Positions 36,673 through 45,561 of a DNA stretch of 64,000 bases are shown here, one piece after another (the first letter of the stretch is position 1; every line of letters starts with the position of its first letter). The stretch is from NCBI RefSeq assembly GCF_011299555.1, contig NZ_CP049857.1, forward strand, positions 1,550,001 to 1,614,000, read 5' to 3'. The notes under the pieces were generated by a model, which made no database searches, was not told the origin of the DNA, and saw only the letters and a list, made by a program, of their open reading frames with translations. A program made the position numbers and the translations under genes. This stretch comes from Dysgonomonas sp. HDW5A (lineage in GTDB: Bacteria > Bacteroidota > Bacteroidia > Bacteroidales > Dysgonomonadaceae).

Positions 36673-37740
36673 TTATAATATTTTATAATTCTGAGTGTTT
36701 ACCAAATGTATGGCTTGTGAGTCAATGATTTTTCGATCATCAACAACTTCACCCCGTATGTTGGGGGCTTTTGTTCCCTCTACAAAGCGTCTGTCGGCTA
36801 TTTCTATATAGGCTTCGTCCCAAGCTCCGAGGTCAATAAAACTCTGTAAAAGAGTTGCTCCACCCTCAACAAGTAACGAATTTATCTTTCTTTTATTTAA
36901 CTCTTTTAAAACCGAAGGAATCAAATGTTCATCAAACTTAAGAGGAATAAAATTGGTTTTATCGTTTACGATTTTGCTCTCGACTTTTTCGGTAAACAGT
37001 ATTGTGTTTACACTGTTGTCAAAAAGGTGATAGTTCTCAGGGATTCGCCTGTTTCTATCGAGAATTATCCGATGGGGATTTTTACCAAACCATAAACGGG
37101 TAGTAAGTGACGGATTATCGTTTACTGCCGTATTGGTTGCAATCATGATAGCCGAAACCTCTGACCTCAATTTATGAACCAATGTCTTCGTTAAATTATT
37201 AGAAATGGGAGTAGGTTCTATAGCCTCACCCTCTTTTCTTTTTTTATCAATAAAACCATCGCTTGTTTGTGCCCATTTAAGGTATATATAAGGTCTGTTT
37301 TGAGTTTGCGAAACAAAGAACTCCTTGTTTTGAAACCTTGCTTGCTTTTCCAGTACCCCTATTACAACTTCAATCCCGGCTTCCTGTAACATCTTCACTC
37401 CACGTCCCGATACTTTATGGTAGGGATCGAGAGTGGCAATCACAACCCGGGGAATCTGCATATCAATAATTAATTGCGAGCAGGGAGGTGTTTTCCCGTA
37501 ATGAGAGCAGGGTTCTAAAGAAACGTAAATGGTTGATTCTTTCAACAGATTTTTATCTGAAACACTGTTTATTGCATTCACTTCAGCGTGAGCTTTCCCA
37601 TACTGACGATGATAGCCCTCTCCTATTATTTTACCATCGTGTACCACTACAGCTCCTACCATAGGATTGGGCGCAACATGACCTTTTCCGTTGGAAGCCA
37701 ACTGCAAGCAACGTTGCATATATTTTTCGTCTGTTAGCAT
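36673..37740 (-). CDS. ribD: Bifunctional riboflavin deaminase/reductase RibD
   Basis: The 355-residue protein has an N-terminal cytidine-deaminase-type domain with the zinc site H51-A-E53 and Cys78/Cys87 (EPCSHYGKTPPC). The C-terminal reductase domain begins near YIYLKWAQTSDGFI. RibD performs the second and third steps of riboflavin synthesis: deaminating the pyrimidinone and reducing its ribosyl group with NADPH. Length is normal. It is divergent from prmC, 81 bases apart, and no other rib gene is nearby. Confidence 0.95.
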   Translation of the reverse strand: MLTDEKYMQRCLQLASNGKGHVAPNPMVGAVVVHDGKIIGEGYHRQYGKAHAEVNAINSVSDKNLLKESTIYVSLEPCSHYGKTPPCSQLIIDMQIPRVVIATLDPYHKVSGRGVKMLQEAGIEVVIGVLEKQARFQNKEFFVSQTQNRPYIYLKWAQTSDGFIDKKRKEGEAIEPTPISNNLTKTLVHKLRSEVSAIMIATNTAVNDNPSLTTRLWFGKNPHRIILDRNRRIPENYHLFDNSVNTILFTEKVESKIVNDKTNFIPLKFDEHLIPSVLKELNKRKINSLLVEGGATLLQSFIDLGAWDEAYIEIADRRFVEGTKAPNIRGEVVDDRKIIDSQAIHLVNTQNYKIL

Positions 37741-37786
37741 TTTATTCCTGTTTCTTTACCTTCCGGAAGAAAGATTCAAAGTAAAC

Positions 37787-37816
37787 TTGTCCTTTCCTCT
37801 AATTTATTTAATTTTG
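37787..37816 (+). promoter_or_regulatory. Promoter of prmC-recX-comF, very close to the start codon
   Basis: TTG at 37787-37789, a 19-base gap, and TAATTTTG at 37809-37816 match the Bacteroidetes consensus in sequence and spacing. Transcription would begin at about 37821-37824, at the prmC ATG (37822). Confidence 0.6.
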
Positions 37817-37821
37817 CCGAT

Positions 37822-38667
37822 ATGCAAGATATACTCCAAAATATCCGAAAATCATTATCCGGATTTTATCCAGACAATGAAATATCGGGACTTGTTAGAT
37901 TATTGATCGAACACGTCACTAAATCTTCTATGCCGGCACTTTTATCTGACAAAAATACGAAAATAACGTCAGAAGAGGTTCTAAAAATAGACAAGATTGT
38001 AGAACGTCTTCAAAGATTCGAACCTATACAATACATATTAGGAGAAACCGAGTTTTACGGATTGCGATTTACGGTCAATCAAGATGTCCTTATTCCAAGA
38101 CCCGAAACCGAAGAATTAGTAGAACTCATTTTGAATGAGAATAAGGGAACCCAACCCCACATATTAGACATTGGAACAGGCAGTGGATGCATTGCCATCT
38201 CTTTACAAAAACACCTCCCGAAAGCCTCTGTAAAAGGCTGGGATATATCAGAAAAAGCCTTAGCAGTTGCCACACTTAACAGCAAAAGCAATTCTGTGAA
38301 TGTATCATTTGATCAGGTAGATATACTCTCTGATTATCCGACTGATCAGCATTTCGATATCACTGTTAGTAATCCTCCCTATGTTTTGGATTCCGAAAAA
38401 ACGGATATGCACGCCAATGTATTGGATTATGAACCTCATACCGCCCTTTTTGTTGCAGATAACGATCCACTTCTATTCTACAATCGAATTGCCGATGTTG
38501 CTATTCAATTATTGACAAACGGAGGTAAGTTATATTTTGAGATCAACAGAGCTAAAGGACAGGAAACCATAAAAATGCTCGAAGACAAAAACTTCTCAGA
38601 AATCCGATTGATCAAAGATATCTCAGGAAACGACCGCATGGTAAGAGCCGAATACCACCGCAAATGA
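37822..38667 (+). CDS. prmC: Peptide chain release factor glutamine methyltransferase PrmC (HemK)
   Basis: The 281-residue protein has an N-terminal helical domain and a SAM-dependent methyltransferase domain. The SAM loop is DIGTGSGC at 116-123 and the catalytic NPPY is N184-Y187 (VSNPPYVLD). PrmC methylates the Gln of the GGQ motif in release factors RF1 and RF2, raising termination efficiency. The N-terminus (MQDILQNIRKSLSGFYPDNE) fits the family, so the ATG at 37822 is secure. Its stop overlaps the recX start by 4 bases. Confidence 0.95.
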   Translation: MQDILQNIRKSLSGFYPDNEISGLVRLLIEHVTKSSMPALLSDKNTKITSEEVLKIDKIVERLQRFEPIQYILGETEFYGLRFTVNQDVLIPRPETEELVELILNENKGTQPHILDIGTGSGCIAISLQKHLPKASVKGWDISEKALAVATLNSKSNSVNVSFDQVDILSDYPTDQHFDITVSNPPYVLDSEKTDMHANVLDYEPHTALFVADNDPLLFYNRIADVAIQLLTNGGKLYFEINRAKGQETIKMLEDKNFSEIRLIKDISGNDRMVRAEYHRK

Positions 38668-39158
38668 AATACTCCGAAACCCAAGCTTTGCCGAAGATTG
38701 CCGCTTACTGCTCCAAAGCAGAAAGGGCTGAATCTGATGTACACAAGAAACTGCTAGGGTGGGAATTGGATGGAGAAAGCTCTCAACGAATTATCACCCG
38801 CCTGAAAAAAGAGAACTTCCTGAATGAAGAACGTTATTGCAGAAGTTTTATAAAGGATAAAATACAATTCAATAAATGGGGAAAAGTAAAGATTGTCTTT
38901 GAATTAAAGAAAAAACGCATTCCGGAATCCATAATCAATTCTTGTTTCGAAGAAATAGAGAGTTCCGATTTTGAAACACCCCTAATGAAAATACTGGTAA
39001 ACAAGGCAAAAAGCGTGAAAGCCTCCAATGATTATGAGAGGTGGACTAAATTAGTCCGCTTTGGAATGGGGAGAGGATATTCACTGGATCAGATAAAGAA
39101 ATGCCTCTCAAAAATATTGGATACCAATGGCGAAGACTATTTTGAATCATTTCCTTGA
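38664..39158 (+). CDS. recX: RecX family regulatory protein
   Basis: The 164-residue protein has three-helix RecX repeats: ALPKIAAYCSKAERAESDVH, LKKENFLNEERYCRSFIKDK and NKWGKVKIVFELKKKRIPES. It is small, basic and cytoplasmic. RecX binds RecA filaments and limits RecA activity. recA is not in this window; linkage to prmC and comF is seen in several Bacteroidetes. It starts inside the prmC stop (ATGA) and its end overlaps the comF start by 32 bases. Confidence 0.9.
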   Translation: MKYSETQALPKIAAYCSKAERAESDVHKKLLGWELDGESSQRIITRLKKENFLNEERYCRSFIKDKIQFNKWGKVKIVFELKKKRIPESIINSCFEEIESSDFETPLMKILVNKAKSVKASNDYERWTKLVRFGMGRGYSLDQIKKCLSKILDTNGEDYFESFP

Positions 39159-39819
39159 ACTGTTTTTCCCCCGATTATGCGTTTGTTGCGAAGACAGACT
39201 CATCGAGAATGAAAAATCTATCTGTCTAAACTGTTTACACAAACTCCCCAAAACAAATCATCTTAGCACTCGGGATAATAAACTTGAAGTATTTTTTGCA
39301 GGACGCTTTCCCTTCGAACGCATAGCTTCCTTTGCCTATTTCATAAAAGGAGGAAGTATTCAAAAAATTATACACGAAATCAAATACAAGAACAATCCTC
39401 AATTTGCCTTATATATGGGTGAGATTTGCGGAAAAGAAATTATAAAAAGTGGATTTTTCGGAGAGATTGACTACATTGTGCCTATACCTTTACACAAGAA
39501 AAGATTAAAGCAGAGAGGTTATAACCAGGCTTTGATGATTGCCAGAGGAATATCAGGCAAAACAGGTTTTGAGGTAAGTGAAGACAATCTTATTCGGATT
39601 ATAAACAATCCGTCTCAAACAAAAAACTCGAGGTTCGAACGCTGGAAAAATACAACAGGTATTTTTGATATAAGCGACAAAAACCTCTTTCAGGGCAAAC
39701 ACATTTTACTTATTGATGATGTAATCACAACAGGCTCTACTATCGAAGTATGTGCAAAACTCATTCTATCGTGCCCCGAGGCAAGGATAAGTGTATTTAC
39801 GATAGGAGTAGCGATTTAG
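39127..39819 (+). CDS. ComF-family phosphoribosyltransferase-like protein
   Basis: The 230-residue protein has an N-terminal zinc-ribbon-like Cys set (C18, C20, C21, C33, C36), the segment FIKGGSIQKIIHEIKYKNNP, PLHKKRLKQRGYNQA, and the PRPP-binding loop ILLIDDVITTGST. ComF in competent bacteria is needed for DNA uptake; in others its role is less clear. The start at 39127 lies 32 bases inside recX; a later in-frame TTG is possible but would cut the helix before FFPRLCVCC. The 3' end overlaps the convergent transferase gene's stop by 4 bases. Confidence 0.92.
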   Translation: MAKTILNHFLELFFPRLCVCCEDRLIENEKSICLNCLHKLPKTNHLSTRDNKLEVFFAGRFPFERIASFAYFIKGGSIQKIIHEIKYKNNPQFALYMGEICGKEIIKSGFFGEIDYIVPIPLHKKRLKQRGYNQALMIARGISGKTGFEVSEDNLIRIINNPSQTKNSRFERWKNTTGIFDISDKNLFQGKHILLIDDVITTGSTIEVCAKLILSCPEARISVFTIGVAI

Positions 39820-40994
39820 CGAAGATCCGATTCTTCAAGGATTTGTTCTCTTTCAATTTCGATCTTTTTCTTCTCTACTACAGAAGGTTTAGATATTTGA
39901 ATTTGCCTTGTACGTCTATATATAAACATATTTATAAGCACCCCCATGCCCAAATCAACTATCAGGACAATATTACAATTGAAATAATGAAGTAAAATCC
40001 AATTACTCACAATAAGAGCAACACCTGTTACCACAACAGCAAATACGGTTCTTTTTTTAGAAAGACCGAGATCTATCAGTTTATGGTGTATGTGATTTCT
40101 ATCAGGAGAAAAAGGAGCTTTCCCCATAGATATGCGAACACACATCACCTTTAATGCATCAAATAAAGGTATAAATAAGGCAACCAAGACCAATAGCAAC
40201 AAGCCACTCGGAACAACCTCTACACTTGGAGGGTATTTAACCAACCGCAACATCATGAAAGCCAACATATAACCTAGAGTTAATGACCCTGTATCTCCCA
40301 TGAATATTTTGCGTGTGGGGTGAAAAAAATTATAGTAGAAGAAAGGCATAAGCAAGCCTATCATTATAAATGCAATTCCCGCATATGTCCACATTCCATA
40401 AAGCCCAAATAAGATACCATACATCATTAAAGCTACAAGACTTATACCCGAGGCCAAACCATCAGCTCCATCAATAAGGTTTATAGCATTGGTTGTAAAC
40501 ATAATCAGACCAATACTTAACAAGACTCCTATTACAGCAGGAATCTCATGTATTCCCAATAGGCCGTACAGGTTATCGATGTATACACCACTACCTACGA
40601 TGCAGAGTGAGGCGAAAAATTGTATTACAAATTTCTTTTTGAAACCTACACCAACCAAATCATCCTTCGCTCCTAATAAGTATATGACTAATAATCCACA
40701 GACCAAAAGTAAGATTTCGGGTATTCTATAAAAGAATAGCTCCTCATCCCAAATTTGAAATCTGAATCTTAAAAAGAGAGAAAATAAAGCAACTAAAAGA
40801 ATTACCGGTGTAAACGTAATTCCACCTAAACGAGGTATAGGGCAACTGTGTTTTTTCCTTTTATCGGGTAGATCAAATAATCGTTTTTTCTTAGCAATAT
40901 AAATGACTCTAGGTAAAAGCATCATTTCAATAATTATTGAAATTACACATGCAATTCCTATGATCAGTACATTATATAGTTTTATTTCTTCCAT
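39816..40994 (-). CDS. Undecaprenyl-phosphate sugar-1-phosphate transferase (MraY/WecA/TagO family)
   Basis: The 392-residue membrane protein has about ten hydrophobic segments. Family motifs are present: PRLGGITF, LGAKDDLVGVG (Asp pair), TNAINLIDGADGLASG, FMGDTGSLTLGY and the DRNHIHHKL loop. It attaches a sugar-1-phosphate, usually GlcNAc-1-P, to undecaprenyl phosphate to start O-antigen or other surface glycan synthesis. The HIHHKL form fits the WecA/TagO branch rather than MraY. It stands alone on the minus strand, convergent with comF. Confidence 0.92.
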   Translation of the reverse strand: MEEIKLYNVLIIGIACVISIIIEMMLLPRVIYIAKKKRLFDLPDKRKKHSCPIPRLGGITFTPVILLVALFSLFLRFRFQIWDEELFFYRIPEILLLVCGLLVIYLLGAKDDLVGVGFKKKFVIQFFASLCIVGSGVYIDNLYGLLGIHEIPAVIGVLLSIGLIMFTTNAINLIDGADGLASGISLVALMMYGILFGLYGMWTYAGIAFIMIGLLMPFFYYNFFHPTRKIFMGDTGSLTLGYMLAFMMLRLVKYPPSVEVVPSGLLLLVLVALFIPLFDALKVMCVRISMGKAPFSPDRNHIHHKLIDLGLSKKRTVFAVVVTGVALIVSNWILLHYFNCNIVLIVDLGMGVLINMFIYRRTRQIQISKPSVVEKKKIEIEREQILEESDLR

Positions 40995-41063
40995 GACATT
41001 ATATTAACCTCTGCAAAAAGAAGAACGCAAAGATTTTATAATTATTGTACTAAATCTCAATTT

Positions 41064-41939
41064 TTAATCAATAAATCTTTTCGTGATCTCCGAAAAGGCA
41101 TCTATGCGACGGTCTCTAAAGAACGGCCAGATACGGCGAACATCCTCAGATCTTTTCATATCAATTTCAACCAATTGATTTTCCTCCTTGTCATCCGAGC
41201 CTCGCCAAAGAATCTCACCTTGAGGTCCGGCAACAAAACTGCTTCCCCAAAACTGAATACCATTAGTTTGATTCGATGGATCAGGTTCATATCCAACCCT
41301 GTTAACCGAAATTACGTGTAATCCGTTTGCGACAGCATGCCCTCGTTGAGAAATAGTCCATGCATCTCTTTGTCTGGTCTTTTCATCATCCGAATCAGTT
41401 GATTCCCAACCGATAGCTGTGGGATATATAAGAATGTCAGCTCCGGCCAGAGCCATAAGACGTGCAGCTTCAGGGTACCACTGATCCCAACAAACAAGAA
41501 TACCCAGCTTACCTAAAGAGGTTTCAATCGGCTGAAAACCGAGGTCACCCGGAGTAAAGTAGAATTTTTCGTAATATGCAGGATCATCCGGAATATGCAT
41601 TTTACGGTATTTACCGGCTATAGAACCATCCTTTTCGAGAACAACTGCCGTATTATGATACAAGCCTGGAGCCCTTTTCTCAAACAAAGAAAGTACAATT
41701 ACAACGCCCAGTTCCTTAGCTAACAAACCAAACTGATCAGTCGATTTCCCTGGGATTGGCTCAGCCAGATCAAAAACATCCGTATTCTCTGTTTGGCAGA
41801 AATAAAGTGAATTGTGTAATTCCTGTAATACTACAAGATCAGCTCCTTGAGAAGCAAGGTCTCTGATATTCGTTTTTAATTTATTTATATTAACTTCTAT
41901 ATCCGAAGTATTTGATTGCTGTACTATTCCTATTTTCAT
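41064..41939 (-). CDS. aguB: N-carbamoylputrescine amidohydrolase
   Basis: I start this at ATG 41939 (291 residues); the longer frame from 42008 would overlap aguA and add 23 unrelated residues. It is a nitrilase-superfamily enzyme with the triad E40 (LQELH), K113 (KYRKMHIPDD) and C150 (LVCWDQWYPEAAR). The sequence fits the AguB group, which hydrolyses N-carbamoylputrescine to putrescine, CO2 and ammonia. It follows aguA by 19 bases, which makes the pathway assignment strong. The enzyme is cytoplasmic. Confidence 0.93.
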   Translation of the reverse strand: MKIGIVQQSNTSDIEVNINKLKTNIRDLASQGADLVVLQELHNSLYFCQTENTDVFDLAEPIPGKSTDQFGLLAKELGVVIVLSLFEKRAPGLYHNTAVVLEKDGSIAGKYRKMHIPDDPAYYEKFYFTPGDLGFQPIETSLGKLGILVCWDQWYPEAARLMALAGADILIYPTAIGWESTDSDDEKTRQRDAWTISQRGHAVANGLHVISVNRVGYEPDPSNQTNGIQFWGSSFVAGPQGEILWRGSDDKEENQLVEIDMKRSEDVRRIWPFFRDRRIDAFSEITKRFID

Positions 41940-41958
41940 TTTTCTAAATATTAAAAGA

Positions 41959-43020
41959 TTAAAGAAATCCTTCGGGATATTGCATGGTAATACAATGCAA
42001 CGATCCATGTTGTTTAATTATAGCAGAACAATCTATACCAATTACTTTTCGTGTGGGAAAAGCTTTCTGCAACTGCTCCTGAGCCACTAAATCTTTCGGA
42101 GTATTGTAGAATGGAAGGAGAACAATCTCATTCATTATTAAAAAATTGGCATAGGTCGCAGGAAGGCGTTGACCATCTATTATAACCTTATCCGCCATAG
42201 GCAGTTTTATGAGTTTATAAGGATTACCTTCGAAATCACGAAATTTTTTAATTTGTTTCTCCATTTGTAAAAGAGCATCATAATGCTCATCAGCCTGATC
42301 TTCACACTTTACATAAGCAATAGTATGCTCATCACATAAACGGGCCAATGTATCGATATGGCTATCCGTATCATCACCTGCCAAGTAACCATAGTCTAAC
42401 CATAAAACCTTTTTTAAACCAAAAACATCCATCAGATAGTTTTCGATCTCCGATTTTGTAAGAGCTGAATTCCGGTTAGGAGACAATAAACATTCAGAAG
42501 TCGTAAGCAGTGTGCCTTTTCCGTCCGACTCTAATGCGCCTCCTTCAAGAACAAAGTCTTTCTTATTTACATATTGTACATCTGATTGAAAAACCTTAGA
42601 AGCAAAAAGTCCTCTGTTTATCTGATTATCATAATTAGATGGGAACTTAAGTCCCCAACCATTAAATGTAAAATCCAATATGTATTTCTTATTGTCTTCG
42701 TCAAAAACTGAAATTCCGGCATGATCTCGTGCCCAAGTATCATTAGTAGGCAACTCTACCAAAACCAAGTTTTTAAGCAGGTTTTCATCCACATTCAGCA
42801 TCAGCTTAACAGCTGCATCATCGCGACAAACAATGATCAATTTTTGGTATTGAAGAATTATGCGTGCAAGATTGATATAGCACGTAGTTATCTCTTCAAG
42901 CATATAATCCCAATCCGTACCATAGTGAGGCCATGTCAATTGAATAGCACTTTGTGGATGCCATTCGGAAGGAAGGGCAAATGATTTATTTTGATCTTTT
43001 TTCATTGCTTCTAACATCAT
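41959..43020 (-). CDS. aguA: Agmatine deiminase
   Basis: The 353-residue protein belongs to the peptidyl-arginine/agmatine deiminase fold. Motifs are TNDTWARDHAGI, LEGGALESDGKGTLLTT, DDTDSHIDTLARL and the catalytic Cys near the C-terminus in HGSLHCITMQYP. It converts agmatine to N-carbamoylputrescine and ammonia, the substrate of the next gene. A second in-frame ATG at 43005 (MKKDQNKSF) is an equally good start. No arginine decarboxylase is in the window, so the source of agmatine lies elsewhere. Inverted repeats lie directly upstream. Confidence 0.93.
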   Translation of the reverse strand: MMLEAMKKDQNKSFALPSEWHPQSAIQLTWPHYGTDWDYMLEEITTCYINLARIILQYQKLIIVCRDDAAVKLMLNVDENLLKNLVLVELPTNDTWARDHAGISVFDEDNKKYILDFTFNGWGLKFPSNYDNQINRGLFASKVFQSDVQYVNKKDFVLEGGALESDGKGTLLTTSECLLSPNRNSALTKSEIENYLMDVFGLKKVLWLDYGYLAGDDTDSHIDTLARLCDEHTIAYVKCEDQADEHYDALLQMEKQIKKFRDFEGNPYKLIKLPMADKVIIDGQRLPATYANFLIMNEIVLLPFYNTPKDLVAQEQLQKAFPTRKVIGIDCSAIIKQHGSLHCITMQYPEGFL

Positions 43021-43028
43021 AAATTAGA

Positions 43029-43051
43029 ATGTAAAATTACATATTTTACAT
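43029..43051. promoter_or_regulatory. Inverted repeat just upstream of aguA, candidate operator
   Basis: ATGTAAAAT at 43029-43037 and ATTTTACAT at 43043-43051 form a perfect 9-bp inverted repeat with a 5-base spacer, 9 bases before the aguA ATG. Such a site could bind a dimeric regulator; no regulator gene is adjacent. Confidence 0.4.
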
Positions 43052-43061
43052 CATCTTACGC

Positions 43062-43099
43062 AAACAAGCCGCAATTAAATCGTTAATTGCGGCTTGTTT
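43062..43099. terminator. Perfect 17-bp hairpin between ackA and aguA
   Basis: AAACAAGCCGCAATTAA at 43062-43078 pairs exactly with TTAATTGCGGCTTGTTT at 43083-43099 around a 4-base loop. It lies 87 bases past the ackA stop and is the likely end of the pta-ackA transcript. It could also insulate aguA. Confidence 0.75.
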
Positions 43100-43100
43100 T

Positions 43101-43132
43101 AAGGTCTCAGGCCTATTTATTGTTTTGGTAGG
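43101..43132 (+). repeat. Dispersed hairpin repeat copy
   Basis: AAGGTCTCAGGCCT then ATTTATTGTTTTGGTAGG. It is in forward orientation against ackA and next to the 17-bp hairpin. Confidence 0.65.
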
Positions 43133-43185
43133 TAACAACTAAAAATAACTGATACCTATTTTTTCGACTTAAAGCATATGCTAAA

Positions 43186-44382
43186 TTAAGCACTTACTAT
43201 TTCCATTGTATCGGAAGCGATCATGAACTCTTCATCGGTCGGAATTACTACGATCTTCACTTTCGAATCGGGAGTACTTATTACAGCCTCATCTCCATGA
43301 ATTTCGTTATTTTTATCAAAATCAAGTTTCACGCCCATAAATTCCAAGTCCTTACAAACTACTTCTCTTGTTATAGAATGATTCTCACCGATACCTCCTG
43401 TAAAGATAAGAACATCCATACCTCCTAAAGCAGCTGCATAAGCACCTACATATTTCTTGATACGGTAAGTAAACATATCGAATGCCAGTTCGGCTCTCTT
43501 ATCTCCTTTATCCACACCTGCACGTATATCTCTCATGTCTGATGACAATCCCGAAATACCTAACAAACCACTAAATTTATTAACGATAGTAGACATGGTT
43601 TGAGGTCCTACATTTTCTTTTTCCATGATGAAAGACAAAACGCCTGCATCAACATCACCCGAGCGGGTTCCCATCAACAGACCTTCAACAGGAGTCATAC
43701 CCATGCTTGTGTCAACCGATTTACCTTCTGCTACGGCAGCCAAAGAGCCTCCGTTGCCGATATGTGCCGATACTATTTTTTGATTTTCATAAGGCACTCC
43801 TAAGAATTCGCAGGCACGACGGGTTACATATCTGTGGCTTGTTCCATGAAATCCGTAACGGCGTATCGCATATTTTTCGTATAATGAATAAGGCACACCA
43901 TACATATATGCTTTCGAAGGCATAGTTTGATGGAATGCCGTATCGAATACTGCCACCTGAGGAATATCACCCATCAGATCTTTAACGGCATTAATACCTG
44001 CCAAATTAGGTGGATTGTGAAGCGGTGCGATATCAATACATTCCACAACCTTTGCCATCACATCGTCAGTGATAAGCACACTCTTGTTGAACTTTTCACC
44101 ACCATGCACTACACGATGCCCTACAGCATCAATCTCACTAAGAGATTTTATACAACCATACTTCTCGCTGGTCAGAACACCTAATATATATTCTATACCC
44201 GATTTGTGTTCTAGAATTTCACCTTCGAGAATAACTTTATCGTTTTTGAAAGGAAATTTGAGAAAAGAACCTTTTAATCCTATTTTTTCGATGGCTCCCT
44301 GGGCAACCACATCTTTGCTTTCCATATCGAAAAGCTTATATTTTATGGACGAACTTCCGCAGTTCAATACTAATATTTTCAT
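43186..44382 (-). CDS. ackA: Acetate kinase
   Basis: The 398-residue protein has the acetokinase start (KILVLNCGSSSIKYKLF), the VGHRVVHGGEKF motif with the substrate-binding His, VFDTAFHQTMP, RYGFHGTSHRYV and the late IFTGGIGENHS segment. It converts acetyl phosphate plus ADP to acetate plus ATP. With pta at 45559 it completes acetate fermentation, although a dehydrogenase-like gene lies between them. It is cytoplasmic and of normal length. Confidence 0.97.
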   Translation of the reverse strand: MKILVLNCGSSSIKYKLFDMESKDVVAQGAIEKIGLKGSFLKFPFKNDKVILEGEILEHKSGIEYILGVLTSEKYGCIKSLSEIDAVGHRVVHGGEKFNKSVLITDDVMAKVVECIDIAPLHNPPNLAGINAVKDLMGDIPQVAVFDTAFHQTMPSKAYMYGVPYSLYEKYAIRRYGFHGTSHRYVTRRACEFLGVPYENQKIVSAHIGNGGSLAAVAEGKSVDTSMGMTPVEGLLMGTRSGDVDAGVLSFIMEKENVGPQTMSTIVNKFSGLLGISGLSSDMRDIRAGVDKGDKRAELAFDMFTYRIKKYVGAYAAALGGMDVLIFTGGIGENHSITREVVCKDLEFMGVKLDFDKNNEIHGDEAVISTPDSKVKIVVIPTDEEFMIASDTMEIVSA

Positions 44383-44458
44383 GATCTTTTACTTAGGTAA
44401 TTTCAACTATTTATCGCTATACTTCATAGCTATAACCAATTTATTGCCGCCATACCTG

Positions 44459-44487
44459 CCTAAGCAATAAAAAGGTTTGAGACCTTA
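44459..44487 (-). repeat. Dispersed hairpin repeat copy fused to the dehydrogenase stop codon
   Basis: On the minus strand TAAGGTCTCAAACCTT (stop codon included) runs into TTTATTGCTTAGG. The stem and T-rich tail could cause partial termination between this gene and ackA. Confidence 0.7.
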
Positions 44488-45450
44488 TATTAAATTGTTA
44501 GGTGTCACACGTTTTCCGGCTTCATCATAGATGTAGAAACCTCTTCCTGTTTGCACTCCGTATTGTTTTGAGTGATACAGTCTCCACAAAATGGGTGATG
44601 CTTTGTACTTACGGTCTCCATATTCATTGAACATGTCTTCCATCAGCATAACAATTTTCTCAATACCCAAAAGATCCGCTAATTCAAATATGCCATAACG
44701 TTGTCCATAAATCACGGTGAATTCTTTATCGATATCTTCCATCGAAGTCAGGTTCTCCATTAATATATGACATGCTTCATTTAACATAACTGTCATCAGA
44801 CGCATACTAACCAAACCGCTACTTTCGCGAACTTCTATCGGAAGGTGCTTAATAAGATTAGAGAAACGGATTACTTTTTCGACTACCTCGGGAGAAGTAA
44901 ATGTTCCTTTTACGATTTCGAGTAGTTTTGCATCACTGTGAGGAATAGGAAAATGTAAACTCACGCAACGTTCTTTATACTTGAGGTCTGCCGAAAGTTC
45001 ACTTATAATTACTGTTGTTGCATTGGTTGCAATAATAGCATCGGGAGATAAAACCTCTTCTAATTTTTTGAATACTTCTTTACGCAGCGATGTACTGCGT
45101 GCTCCATTGGCTTCGTAACGAATACATTCTATTACGAAATCACAATCTCTAAGGTCCGAATAATCCAAGGATCCTGTAATACGTCCCATCGTACCGCGTT
45201 TTTCGCCTTGAGTCAACCCCCAGTTTTCTATTTTTGTATCTAAACTCTGCTCAATTTCTTTCAGAGCATCTTGTATTTTATCTTCCGATATTTCGATAAA
45301 TACTACCTCCATACCCGATTGTGCTGTCAGATTAACAATACTGCGTCCATCACGCCCGCAACCGACAACACCTATTTTCGAGAATAATGCTCTCTCCTGA
45401 TCTTTTTTACTTAATCCGTAACCTTCTATCGGTTCTACTATTTCAGCCAT
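44485..45450 (-). CDS. 3-hydroxyacyl-CoA dehydrogenase-like protein, between pta and ackA
   Basis: The 321-residue protein has a Rossmann start (KIGVVGCGRDG, Gly30-32-35), then VIECIRYEANG, and ends with QTGRGFYIYD, as in 3-hydroxybutyryl-CoA dehydrogenases. The catalytic His is kept (H166) with Glu178, but the usual HFFNP reads HFPIP. The substrate-contact Asn of GFxxNR is Met216 (SGLVSMR), and the active-site Ser region SNTSS reads TNATT. It may act on another substrate than 3-hydroxybutyryl-CoA. Its place between pta and ackA suggests a link to acetyl-CoA or butyrate-type metabolism, which is inference. Confidence 0.85.
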   Translation of the reverse strand: MAEIVEPIEGYGLSKKDQERALFSKIGVVGCGRDGRSIVNLTAQSGMEVVFIEISEDKIQDALKEIEQSLDTKIENWGLTQGEKRGTMGRITGSLDYSDLRDCDFVIECIRYEANGARSTSLRKEVFKKLEEVLSPDAIIATNATTVIISELSADLKYKERCVSLHFPIPHSDAKLLEIVKGTFTSPEVVEKVIRFSNLIKHLPIEVRESSGLVSMRLMTVMLNEACHILMENLTSMEDIDKEFTVIYGQRYGIFELADLLGIEKIVMLMEDMFNEYGDRKYKASPILWRLYHSKQYGVQTGRGFYIYDEAGKRVTPNNLI

Positions 45451-45531
45451 ATTTATATTATTTAAACTTCAATAAATTTAGTGTCAGATTAGATTATTAA
45501 GTGATAATAAGCTTTGAATTATAACACCTTT

Positions 45532-45561
45532 CCAAAGCAATAAAAAAGGTCTGAGACCTTA
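45532..45561 (-). repeat. Dispersed hairpin repeat copy fused to the pta stop codon (near consensus)
   Basis: On the minus strand the pta stop opens a hairpin TAAGGTCTCAGACCTT followed by TTTTATTGCTTTGG. This copy is the closest to the family consensus: a 6-bp stem AAGGTC/GACCTT with a TCA-type loop, a T-run, and a tail TTATTGCTTTGGCAAG. Related copies occur at 18687, 21846, 22012, 22851, 29537, 34315, 35115, 43101, 44459, 52389, 55490, 58470, 62815 and 63919. Many match simple terminators, yet several lie 5' of genes or face against transcription. Confidence 0.75.
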
